Assembly: GCF_021917145.1 (NCBI RefSeq)
Contig: NC_061067.1
Coordinates: 4,359,389-4,423,388 of the forward strand
Source of the DNA: Hypomesus transpacificus
Lineage: Eukaryota; Chordata; Actinopteri; Osmeriformes; Osmeridae
Length of the DNA stretch: 64,000 nucleotides
Direction: 5' to 3'
A program made the position numbers and the translations under genes. The notes under the pieces were generated by a model, which saw only the letters and a list, made by a program, of their open reading frames with translations, did not search any database and was not told the DNA's origin. This document shows, piece by piece, positions 24,485-35,541 of this stretch (positions are counted from its first letter, which is position 1; the number at the start of each line of letters is the position of its first letter).

Positions 24485-26115
24485 ATAGATACGCAGCTAT
24501 GTCCTTGAGAAACACAGGTCCAGTTTCTTAGGAGAAATCACTGATCTGACATCACTGGCTAAGCTGATGTACAGACAATGAGCTATTGTTTCACTCATCC
24601 ACTGGTGTTAGATCAGAGATTACCTCAAGGAAGGAAGGAAGGAAGGAAGTTGTAATCAGGGTAGACAGTATGAACTGTACAATCAATCCTTGTTCACCAG
24701 CATTACACCAATTAAGTTAAATCCACTAACTACCAATGTTTTCCATGGCTGATATTGTGTTTTAATCTGATACATTAATTGAACTAATGAATTAAGTGGC
24801 CCATGCATTAACGATTACATGAGGTGCGGTAATGAGTACAGGCTTGAAGGGACAGGCTGGAGATTTTAGGCTGAAGAAAACGCTTCTTTTTGTTTAGAAG
24901 GTCTTCAGGACAAGACTCAGGTTCAGAGACGTTCAGTGTTGACACAATCACAGAGCGAGGTGGGAGGGGGGGGGTGGGGGTCAATCTATTTTTTGTAATT
25001 TTCTTTATTGTTGCTGAGCATAAACTGTAATTACTATTCAAAGCACTTTTTGATATAGTCATGATGATGCAAACATTTTCTAGTCTCACGTTTAGTTTTA
25101 TCTTTGTGTTTGTGTACACCTGCTGTTCTGTTGGCAGTGCAAACATATGAAGGGCATACTGTACAAAGTTTGGTGTTGTGCGTTATAGTCCCATCAGTCA
25201 GCTGTACACCCTTTTAGAGCAAGGGTCGGAGAGAGAATGCCTTTTGTTATTTGTGCGTAATTTGACATTTTAAAAATACATTTCTGTTAACACAGGTCTT
25301 CCCCATAGAGGGTTTTGCATGCTTTTATTGAACAATATTGAAGGACATGGTACCTGTCGGATAGAGAAGAGAGTGTGTGTGTGTGCGTGTGTTTGTGTGT
25401 GTGTGTGTGTGTGACTGTACAGTCACCTGAGATCTTAAGTATTTTTCATGTTTTAAGATTATTTGAATTCATAGTCTGATTTCTATGCGCACAAAACCGT
25501 TCTGTGATCCTCTGTCACATTCTTGTCTTGTTTGTTTGTAATATCATGGTGATTACATTTAACAAATGACAGATTACATTAGTACATTTTTAGTGTCTCT
25601 TGCCATTTAGTCATTCGATTTACAATGCAATAGTTACAATGGGGCATCTTTGAGCCACTCAATTTCCTAGTGATAATAATCAATCACTCATCAACAATCA
25701 ATACGTAAAAACTACTGTTCAGCCATCGATTATGACGTTGCACTATTCGGAGAGAGTTATCAGTACAATAGACCTATCTTCCTCCAGACATGATGTCAAT
25801 TTGACACGCACAACTGTACACTTTTGACAATTACAAAATATGTAAATACATTTATTTTTTGTGTGCATTGTTTATTAAATTCAGTCAATGTCCAATGATG
25901 GTTGCTATTTATTGTCTCAGACAAAAGTGTATATTTAAAGCAAAAATGTCTCTGAGTGCTACTTTCTTTTCTTGCTCTCTTTTTTGATAGATATTAACAA
26001 AGGCAAAGGAGTTCTCTTGTGAACTGTGTAGTTGCTAGGCAGCCAACTTGTCTTGCTTCTGTATGTTATTTGGAAAAACATAATCATATAATAAAAGTAT
26101 TTCCAGAAGAGTCCG
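24485..26115 (+). other. ahrr: Probable AHRR 3' untranslated region
   Basis: AT-rich non-coding sequence directly after the AHRR stop codon. An AATAAA signal lies at 26090-26095 and a weaker ATTAAA at about 25874, which would give a 3'UTR of 1.4-1.6 kb. It contains a short GGAA run near 24630 and a GT run near 25373-25412. The end point is inferred from the signal only. Confidence 0.5.
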
Positions 26116-29100
26116 TACGTCTGCTCTCCGTCTGTTTTCTTTGCTTCATCGTTGTTGGAAGCAGTACAGCAAGGAAGATTGACTGCACCAGTGGGTTTGC
26201 TAAGATGTCTTGGTTGACAACCCTGCAGAGGATTAGGGATTCATACTGATCCTTCTGTGACCCTTCTGGTATGGTGACCTGCAGTTGACCTATGACCGTT
26301 ACTAAGACACTGGTAATGCCGGTGCTCACACATTAGTACAGTCAGTTCCTTTGACCAAAAGAAAAAGTGTTAGATGTATTGATGGAACAAGCCATTTTAC
26401 GGTTCTCTTGTTACTTGATGTACAGTAATTACTTGACATAACGTATGTTATGTGTGACTACCACATACAGTCAAACTTCCTTAGCGGTGGATTTGTGTGT
26501 CTAAGACATATACTGCACCACTGCTCCAAATTAAACATCCTTCTGAGAAGCTACGTAACTCTTCCAGGTTGATAGATTAACACTATGATTAACCAACCAA
26601 ATCAGATGGCTTCCAGACTAAATCCGAGCCTTTGCCCTCATAATAAAGCAGGCCCAGGACCATGGAGAATAACATACTGACCTTATGAGACACTTCCAGA
26701 AGAATTGAGACACAGGGGCACTCGCTGATTCCTGTATAGAAACGATGACAAAACGAAGGGTCAACAACAGTCTATTTTGATTCTGAAAGTACCACTTGAG
26801 TATAAAGCCCAGGGAAAGCTGTGTGTATTACTGTCATTATGGTCTGTTGAGGTTACAGCTTTGTGAGTCGGTTTGCAAACTGCTCCAGCTCAGCTCTCAA
26901 TAAATGGAGGGAAATCCGCTCTAACCTTAGCTTCACCCCTTGACCCCAAGGCTAACACTAAAGCACGACCTCCATTCACCTAAACACCCACAAGGCATTT
27001 TCCGGGTCAAAAGGTAACTGCTGGAGTTCACAAGGAAATATCTTGAAATGAATGAACACCTTCATTCTGCTGTTGCCATTGCAAGTGCATCTGTTTATCT
27101 ATAAGTTGTGTCAAAACTTTTATGCAAGTAGGTAAGTCCACTCGGGGGAAAAATCTTCAAGTTCAAGTCTTTTATTTGTCAGGTGCACAGAACAACACAA
27201 GGTTAGACTGAAAAAGGTTAACAAGAAAAATCTTGTTCAATGAACACCGACCTGGGAGAGAGGTTTCCATTGTGCTACAATGTAGATCCATCTTCCAGAG
27301 GACAACCAGGATTTTCTCACCATACAGGACTTAAATTAGCCAGCCAGGCACCCTGGCCTGAAGAAAACAGGTTTATGCTCTTATCGTAACAGACTGGATA
27401 CATCATTTAGCATAAGTTTAGCATGGCTGGCTACATCACACTGTAATACCTGCTTCTGAACAGACCCGTATCATCTCCCAGGTGTCACTGGGGTAGGAAG
27501 AGGATCAGTCTATGTGATCAGAGGATTAAACACACACACTCACATGCACGCACACAGGTATATGTGTAGACACACACACACAGACATTCATACATACACA
27601 CTTCATTTGTATGTATGCACTGTAAACACACAAACACTCTCAGCCAATCCCCTCTGTTGTTGCATGCTAGAGGCTATCCAGACAGCTTAAAGCTGTGTTA
27701 CCAACCTTCACACTCAGTCCCATACCCTTCCAGGAAAAATGTCCTGCAGGAGCCATAATCCAGGACCCCTGGTGTGCCTACACTCTCTGACACACACCCA
27801 CCCACACCCACCAGCCTGAGGTTCCGTGGTCACCTGGACCTCAGTAGGACTGCTGGAGGTACAGGATGTCACCAGCGTTAGCGTTCTGGTTAGGTGACGG
27901 AAGAGATCTGTGAGTGTTGGATGTGTTTCATTGATGAATATGGAATATACGAGATGAAGAGCCTTCTCTAAAACCTCTATTGGAGTCAAACATTCTCAAA
28001 CAAAGGAGCAACAATCTCACAGCAGAAAAACATTTCACAACAACCGGGGTGCCAAGATATCGTTTTGAAATACCCAGCGACTGAGTGCTGTTCATCTGTC
28101 TGTCACAGCAGATCTTCACAGCATCTGTGAGACAGGGAGAAGTGCTCCCTGATGTGTTCCCCCAACTGTGTAGTCCTCTCCACTATGTCGGAGGAGATCT
28201 GTCACACACACATAGACACACACTACTCCCTGCCGTGGTCTATGTGAGTATCACCTCCTCCGTATGTAAGTGACTATATGAGGGTAAATGTGAACGTGGT
28301 GGAAGACTGAAGCGTTGTTTTAAATGTTTAATCTTCGTCAGCACGCAGGCAGCCAAAGAGCACGCCATCAAAACAGTTGAACACTGGAAGAGAGAGATGG
28401 GGAGGAGAGAGAGGGAGGGAGAAGGGGAGAGGGAGAGAAGAAGGGGGGAGGGAAAGAGAGATGGGGAGAGGAAGGAGGGAGAGAGGGATGGAGAAGAAGG
28501 GGGGAGAGAGAGGGGAAGGGGGGAGAGGTTTAGAACTAAACCATGGTGCAAAAGGGAGTGTCTGATGTGCACTGACAGCTGGATAACAGAATGAGGAGCA
28601 GGAGGGCGGGAAAAACAAGGGCCTGAGTTGATCTACTAACAGACCCATAGTCCTTTGCTAGGAAGGTTGCGTGACCAGTCATACCCTTTCATTTTCAGTA
28701 AGATTAATCGGTAATTGGTCACACCCACTTCCTCCTTGGCCCCTGCCCCCACCCCTAAACCCCTACCCTACTATCCGCCCCCTAACCCCCACCCTATTCC
28801 TGAATTGATAATCTGGGACTTTAAGGGTGATGATGGCTGTAATAGACCTGCCTCTCCCCCCAACATACATGCACCATCAACGAGCAGATGGATAGTAGTC
28901 ACGCAACCCCTTAACCATAACCCCTCCCCCTTGCCTGCCCTCCCCAAGAGATTTCCTATGGAGTGTCTACTGTATGCTGAGGTCTATGGAAACTGTGTTG
29001 GAGGTGTGCTGAACAGAAGTGGCAGTGTGTGTGCGGTGTGTTTGGTGGCATCAGATGGCATATTAAATAAGGCGGGGGGGAGGGGTCCTCAGAGAGGGGG

Positions 29101-30040
29101 GTCGAGGACAGTAGTGCTGCGCATACTCGGGACATGTAGGGCAAGGCTGACACACACACACACACTCTCACACACTCTAATGTAGTAGGTTAATTCATGC
29201 CTTAGGTCAGCACCGCTGGAAGTGATTCATAAGTTCCTTAAAATAATGAAGCATACTAAAAAAATCTGAAATTCAAAAGTAGGGAGGAATCACTGCGTGT
29301 TAACCTGCAGCATGGATTAAGAAAAGCTGCCGTGTATGTTTCAGTGTGTTTTGGGTTGAGTGGATGGTCCACTAGGCCGATTACACTGTAGGGCAAATAA
29401 GGACAAAACGGCATAAATCCCATCCAACTAAACAAGACTGGTCATCATGACATCTACTGGTCATCACAGGTAACTGCACCTTCAAAGGTAAACAAAATAC
29501 AGCATATAAAACAATACATTTATATAAGTATATATATTGGAGAAATGTATAGTTATCATTTAAACATTGGTAGTCAATCCATAAAATATTTTTTTTATTA
29601 ATATAGGTGGTTACTAATCTTATTAGCATCTTGACAAAAGCAATGCAAGAAAAATATAAAACATTTATAAAAATAGGGGATCTTGATTAAGGGAAATAAA
29701 TGCATAGTCAGGAGTACAGGTGCTCCATCAAATAGGATTTGGGGCAGATGTGCTTCTGTGCTTTCAGGATTCAAATAAACCTGGGTCATGATTCTGATTA
29801 TTTAGCAGTGTACTCTGACCCCACGCTCGAGTAATCCCATAGAAGGCTAAACAATTGTGGTCCACTCAAAGCTTGAGGAGCGGAGGAGCAGTTGAGCAAA
29901 GGATCTCTGACCCCCTGCAGAGGGGCATCAGTGTCAGAAGCCACAGAGAACTGCTTTGGGAGACAATCATTATTTTGTGTTGATGCAGTAAAGAAGTATT
30001 GCCATGGAGTACATGTTTATCAAGAGGCTGAGCTGTAGTA
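26116..30040. other. Intergenic DNA between AHRR and PIGM
   Basis: No exon can be supported here. Purine-only tracts (28385-28530), CA runs and C-rich stretches (28720-28800) are present. A segment at about 27150-27215 (TCAAGTCTTTTATTTGTCAGG and following) resembles the ends of widely dispersed fish repeats, but I cannot name the family. Confidence 0.5.
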
Positions 30041-30047
30041 TCAAGAG

Positions 30048-30053
30048 TTTATT
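30048..30053 (-). terminator. pigm: Candidate PIGM polyadenylation signal
   Basis: AATAAA on the minus strand, about 900 bases after the PIGM stop codon. If used, the 3'UTR includes the 23-base minisatellite. Another AATAAA lies further downstream near 29694. Confidence 0.4.
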
Positions 30054-30244
30054 CAAAAAATAAAATAAAAACTTTTTTGCAGTCTCACATTGGAAAAGTT
30101 GGTCTGTTTTGTCCAAGTTCATGCTATACCACCAAGAACATATAGCTAAAGTGTTACAGTGCAGCCAGAAAAGAATATGTCACTAGACTCGAGTGCAACA
30201 TATTAACCCATCCTTTTTTAAAGTTAGGGTTATCCTTTAGAGAC

Positions 30245-30845
30245 CATCCCTCTCCTTCTGCTCCTCCTCTAGGTCTGCTGTTCCTCCTCCTCTAGGTCTG
30301 CTGTTCCTCCTCCTCTAGGTCTGCTGTTCCTCCTCCTCTATGTCTGCTGTTCCTCCTCCTCTAGGTCTGCTGTTCCTCCTCCTCTAGGTCTGCTGTTCCT
30401 CCTCTTCATCTAGTTCTGCTGTTCCTCCTCCTCTAGTTCTGCTGTTCCTCCTCCTCTAGGTCTGCTGTTCCTCCTCCTCCTCTTGTTCTGCTGTTCCTCC
30501 TCCTCTAGTTCTGCTGTTCCTCCTCCTCTAGGTCTGCTGTTCCTCCTCCTCCTCTAGTTCTGCTGTTCCTCCTCCTCTAGTTCTGCTGTTCCTCCTCCTC
30601 TAGTTCTGCTGTTCCTCCTCCTCTAGGTCTGCTGTTCCTCCTCCTCCTCTAGTTCTGCTGTTCCTCCTCCTCTAGGTCTGCTGTTCCTCCTCCTCCTCTA
30701 GGTCTGCTGTTCCTCCTCCTCCTCTAGGTCTGCTGTTCCTCCTCCTCTTGGTCTGTTGTTCCTCCTCCTGTAGTTCTGCTGTTCCTCCTCCTTTAGGGTT
30801 GCTGTTCCTCCTCCTCTAGGTCTGTGTTCCTCCCCCTTTAGTTCT
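30245..30845. repeat. 23/26-bp minisatellite in probable PIGM 3'UTR
   Basis: About 25 tandem copies of TCTGCTGTTCCTCCTCCTCTAG-type units. They alternate between 23 bases and 26 bases, where one extra CTC triplet is added. Units degenerate at the proximal (PIGM) end near 30800-30850. On the PIGM sense strand it is purine-rich (GGAGGAGGAACAGCAGA). Confidence 0.95.
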
Positions 30846-30949
30846 GCTCCTGCAGGTTCCATTCTCCTCCTCCAAGTCAGATTTATAATCTTCTACAGGC
30901 AGGCATGGTGGTTGAACTGACCCAAGCTGGTGCAGTAAGTATGACATAA

Positions 30950-33085
30950 TCAGTCAGTCTTCTGTCTCAGAGCAGGGTGCTTTGCTTGGTAGTGGGAGAT
31001 GATCTGGTCCATGATGAAACAGTTTATAACCAGGAAGAGCAGTCCAGCCAGCCATATCTCCCGGAACGTGTTGTAGCCCTCAAACTCCAGGAGGTATGCC
31101 GGAGCCAACCACATAGCCTAGGGCAGACACAGAAAGCACCCGTTTCACACAATCTAAAGATGAAGGAGTATATAGCTGTCTTCAGACTATAGAGCCCCAG
31201 AGAGCTTAAACAGGCCCTTTCAATGCAGAGACATGATATACATCTATAGTCTCTATACATTCTATATTTGTCATTAAAACAAACCTGTCCAGCAAACCAG
31301 AGGACCAGCAGCCCAACTCCCCTCTTTACGGACATCCTCAGACGTGGGATGACCACAGGAAGTAGACACAGGTACCACAGGAAATACTGCAACAGCATGA
31401 CACAATACACAATCATCATGATTCAGCAGCGCTGTTTTCTCCATGTTGAGGATATCATGAAGCATCAAAAGGATCCTTTAACATAATAGCATAGTCAATG
31501 TGTTAATAGCGAATTTAGAACAGGTCTATCCAAGCATACAGAGGTAGGAGTGGTACCTGTGAGGTACAGACTTTGTTGAAGGACACAAAGATGGCGGTGT
31601 GCAGGAAGAAGCAAAAAGGCAGGTCAGAGTAGAAAGCCAGGGAGACTTGGAAGAGGAGGAAGACCTGGGGGATGAAGGCTGCCAGTCCCAGATGCAGACT
31701 CCAGGGGCTGTCTGCAAAACATTAGGGATGGAGGGCACCACACAACAGGTTTGTCTAATAAAAGTCTGAAATTCTGAAAAAAAGCTCAAAGACAGCGCAT
31801 TTGTCGAGACAGTCAACATGGTTCCAAAAGCTTTATATTTTATGTGTAAGACATATTGTAGCCCATGTCAAACCTGCAGTAAGGTACAACATGTAGAAAT
31901 ATGGGGAGAAGTTGTGGCGGATGTCTCTTCTGGTCAGGTGGTACAGGTAGGTCTCAAAGAGGAAGTTCCAGCCATACCTGTAGGATAGAATATAACAGAG
32001 TAGAACAGAGTTTTATCAAAGTAGGAACAGAGTAGAAACTGAAATTTAACTGAATGATGCTGCTTCTGTACCAGCAGAGCTCATCTACCATATCGGTCTA
32101 TCAGTCAGTCTAGGGGGAGATAGTCATGGATGGAGGGGATAGTGATGCATACTCACATGTAGTAGAACAAAGCAGTCAGCCCACAGAACACTCCTCCAGC
32201 TATACCACCGAAGAGGAGCAGATCCTTACAGAAAAAAAGTCTGAGCAACCCCACCCCTTTCCTCCACCTGTTCTTCCATCTCCCCTCTGTCCCCGTCTCC
32301 TCTCCACCCTTCCTGATGCCCCCTCCCTCCTTCTCCTGTCCTTCTCTTGCTCCCAGAGCTAGAGAAAGAGCTATAGGTAGGGCGTAGGTCACCGGGTAGA
32401 TCTTCATATGGACCGACAACCCATACAGAGCCGCCGCAGGCCCTAGACGCCTTCGCTCCAAGCAGAGCAGCGTTCCCAGAACCAGGGCTGCCAGGAGCGA
32501 CTCGGCGTTACCTCGGGTCGACACCCCGACGGGCAGTGGATTGAGAAGCCAGAGAGAGGTGACACGACTGGCGGCCGCGCCATCGGACCCCCGTAGGCAA
32601 AGGATGTGGTGGAGGAGGAGGCCGGAAAGGAGGTCACAGGCCACGAAGAGCAGCTTCCCGAACATGGGGTTGAGGTAGATATTAGGGGTGAGAAGCCAGG
32701 CTAGCAGGGGTGTGTAGCGGTAGGTGGGACGTCTGTACGGAGATTCTCCCTGCACATCAGAGACAACTTAGCATCTTTAGACACATGGTTATTTGGGCTA
32801 CTGGTCGGCACAATTGTGAAATAGCCATTGCATAAAAATAACGTTCATCCAGTGAGACGCCACAAAATACATTTCTTGTGGTGACATTCGTTAGCTCCTC
32901 ACCTGAGTGATGAATCTCGCTGCATCCGTGAAAACATGGTAGTCTACATCAGTGTACTTGACCACCATCGTCTTGTCCTGATACACGCCATAAAAAACCA
33001 GGACCAAGCGCACGGCAAGGGAAACAGTGAAGTGAACATGTTTCTTCATGAGAAAAGACATTCCCCTTTCCACAACAGAAGCCAT
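30950..33085 (-). CDS. pigm: GPI mannosyltransferase 1 (PIG-M), complete
   Basis: This ER multi-pass enzyme adds the first alpha-1,4 mannose, from dolichol-phosphate-mannose, to GlcN-acyl-PI in GPI-anchor synthesis; it works with PIGX. Exons on the minus strand are 33085-32903, 32749-32157, 31977-31874, 31711-31557, 31386-31285 and 31117-30950, with phases that all join, giving 434 residues (human 423). The catalytic DXD motif is present as DVD at residues 46-48 in the first luminal loop ([16 protein letters not shown]). Family words follow: [64 protein letters not shown] and [11 protein letters not shown]. Hydrophobic segments repeat throughout. A Gly/Glu/Arg-rich stretch after the [11 protein letters not shown] segment is longer than in mammals. 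No break is seen. PIGX is not in the window. Confidence 0.97.
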
Positions 33086-33617
33086 ATTCAGCCTTCTGAC
33101 AGAGAAGACTTTTACTGTGCACTGACGGAGGGGTCTGGCTAGCTAGCTAGCACTGATTTCCGCCACTGGCTTCATCTGTAAATTTCAGATGATAATTTGG
33201 TTTAGTCAAATGGACAAATATAGCCACAAAAACAAGCAGTGCACTATAGCTGTTGTCCATTATAAATTCGACATACATTAACGGTGTTGTTCCAAGACTT
33301 TCTTGTTTCCATCCACCACTAACCTAGTTGAAATCTCGCTAAATGGTGAGCCGAGTCAGGAACTATTTACACGAGGGACAAGGAAGTGCGACATGAACGA
33401 CCAATCAGAATTAAATTCCTAACATTAACTTCCGCTCTAAAACAACAGGTGAAATCACATATCAAAAATAAATATTTTAAATATGTTATATGAATCTTAG
33501 TCAGCGTCCTAGAAAAAGCTTACTTTAAAAGAAAACTATTAAGTATTTTTGTTTTTTGGGGGTGAATTAGATATGTTAACTTTGAAGATGCCCTTTTAAG
33601 ACCCTGGGTGGTAGTAG

Positions 33618-34861
33618 CCTATTGTACGGTGGCCCTGAAGTGCAAATGACACCCCCTAATATGAGTATATCCCCCAAATGAAAATACTCCCCCCCCCGAT
33701 ACGAGTCAACTCCCCCCAAATCGGATGACTTGTTCACCTCCCCCCAATACAAAAACGCACTCCCCCAAATGGAAAACGACATTAAATTAACTCAAAAACA
33801 CATTACATTAACTCTGAACGGAAAGGGTAGGTACTACACTTTAGCGCTGATTGGATGCAGTAGGCTAACTGACAAGAAATAAGAAATTGATTGACAGAAG
33901 TACAAAATGCAATAGCCTGACAGAGTCACGTGCACCAGAACATTTATTTGGGTATCTAAGCATGTAGCATAGGCTATGTATGCAAAAGCATAAATTGCAG
34001 TGTTAAACGTAAACATCGATAGCCAAACAAGTAACTCTGTCATTATCATGAACTTAATCGTTTTGATTGGAAGGAAAGAGGAAACATTCATGTTTACAAT
34101 TCGGAGTCATTACACTACTCTTTATTTTAATCTGGGTAATTCCTATGAAATAATCTTAGATCTGCTGTTAACGTTTCACAATATGTAGCCTATGCGCACG
34201 CTAAAAACGCAGTTGAAGGAAGCAGGACTTTTCAGAAGAAAAAACTAATACTCCACTACAGAAGAATGAAATGCCACAATGACAGAGTAACGTGGACCAG
34301 GATAGTTGTTTGGCTATCGATTTTTACATTTAACTCGAAATACTTTTGCCTAAGTAGCCTACTATTTGCTACATTCTTCTATAGCCAAACACATGTTCTG
34401 GTGCACGTAACTCTGCCAGGCTATTGCATTTTGTACTTCTGTCGATCAATTTCTTATTTCTTGTTAGTTAGCCTACTGCATCCAATCAGCGCTAAAGTGT
34501 AGTACCTACCCTTTCCGTTCAGAGTTAATGTAATGTGTTTTTGAGTTAATGTAATGTCGTTTTCCATTTGGGGGAGCGCGTTTTTGTATTGGGGGGAGGT
34601 GAACAAATCATCCGATTTGGGGGGAGTTGACTCGTATTGGGGGGGGGGGAGCGCGTTTTTGTATTGGGGGGAGGTGAACAAGTCATCCGATTTGGGGGGA
34701 GTTGACTCTATTGGGGGGGAGCAGGTTTTTGTATTGGGGGGAGGTGAACAAGTCATCCGATTTGGGGGGAGTTGACTCGTATTGGGGGGGAGTAGTTTGA
34801 TTTGGGGGATGTACTCATATTAGGGGGTGTGGTTTGCACTTCAGGGCCACCGTACTATTGT
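33618..34861. mobile_element. Foldback-type, non-autonomous hAT-like element
   Basis: The element spans 33626-34853 and is flanked by near-identical 8-base target duplications (CCTATTGT at 33618, ACTATTGT at 34854). Its ends are inverted: ACGGTGGCCCTGAAG on the left and the complement on the right. The inverted arms are unusually long: the left arm runs to about 34060 and the right arm from about 34260, leaving a loop of about 200 bases. Both arms therefore carry mirrored open frames ending in similar peptides; these are not genes. The right arm holds three copies of a G-rich block of about 80 bases (GATTTGGGGGGAGTTGACTC) and the left arm one. No transposase is encoded. Confidence 0.85.
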
Positions 34862-35541
34862 GCTACGCAAATTAAATGCACGGAGGATCACAGTATACAT
34901 ACTGTATAATGTTAATATTCATTTCTATATGCCTACTGTTTGTATACTTTGGATAAAAACCTAAAGTTTGTACAGATTCATGGTGACAACTTGTAGTAGA
35001 ACAAAACAAAGCGAAACAGAAAGACACAATTATACCTCATTCACTCTTTACTTCTATAATATTGCATAAACTGATATTCCTTTAAGACACACTCTCAGGT
35101 CAAGTGCTGTTCTCCAGAATACAAATGAGACCGTTTATCACAGCTAAAGACCTTGCGAGGATAATTGCACTTTCGTCATAGTAAAGCCAGTAATAGTAAG
35201 GCAACTCTGATAACAGTATACTGTAACATGGTGGAGTGTATAATAGAGCTTCAGACCAGTTAAGGTGACATAACTACTTACTTTTGGTTATATTATTGTT
35301 AGATGCAGCAAAAAATCCATCAAGCAAATAGTGGTATATGCAGCTATAATATATTACACTTCACACTATATTTTATATTTGACATATGCATATAACTGAT
35401 GAATACATTGGCATGGTAAGAATGCAGTGCAAACACATATCCAAACTAAACATCTCTGCCTGTCAACAGATGGTTCCTTCCACTGACAATACAATACACA
35501 GTGCAATACACTCCTCAGAATTGTTCCATCCTTTTCAGGGT
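34862..35541. other. AT-rich DNA downstream of the serpin stop codon
   Basis: About 680 bases with no exon. Its proximal part (toward 35541) must include the serpin 3'UTR, but I see no clear AATAAA on the minus strand to fix its end. Confidence 0.4.

Noticed and set aside
33834-34502. Two similar open frames on opposite strands (85 and 78 codons, both ending in LLHPISAKV)
   Set aside because: They are mirror images in the inverted arms of the foldback element, not a gene pair or transposase.
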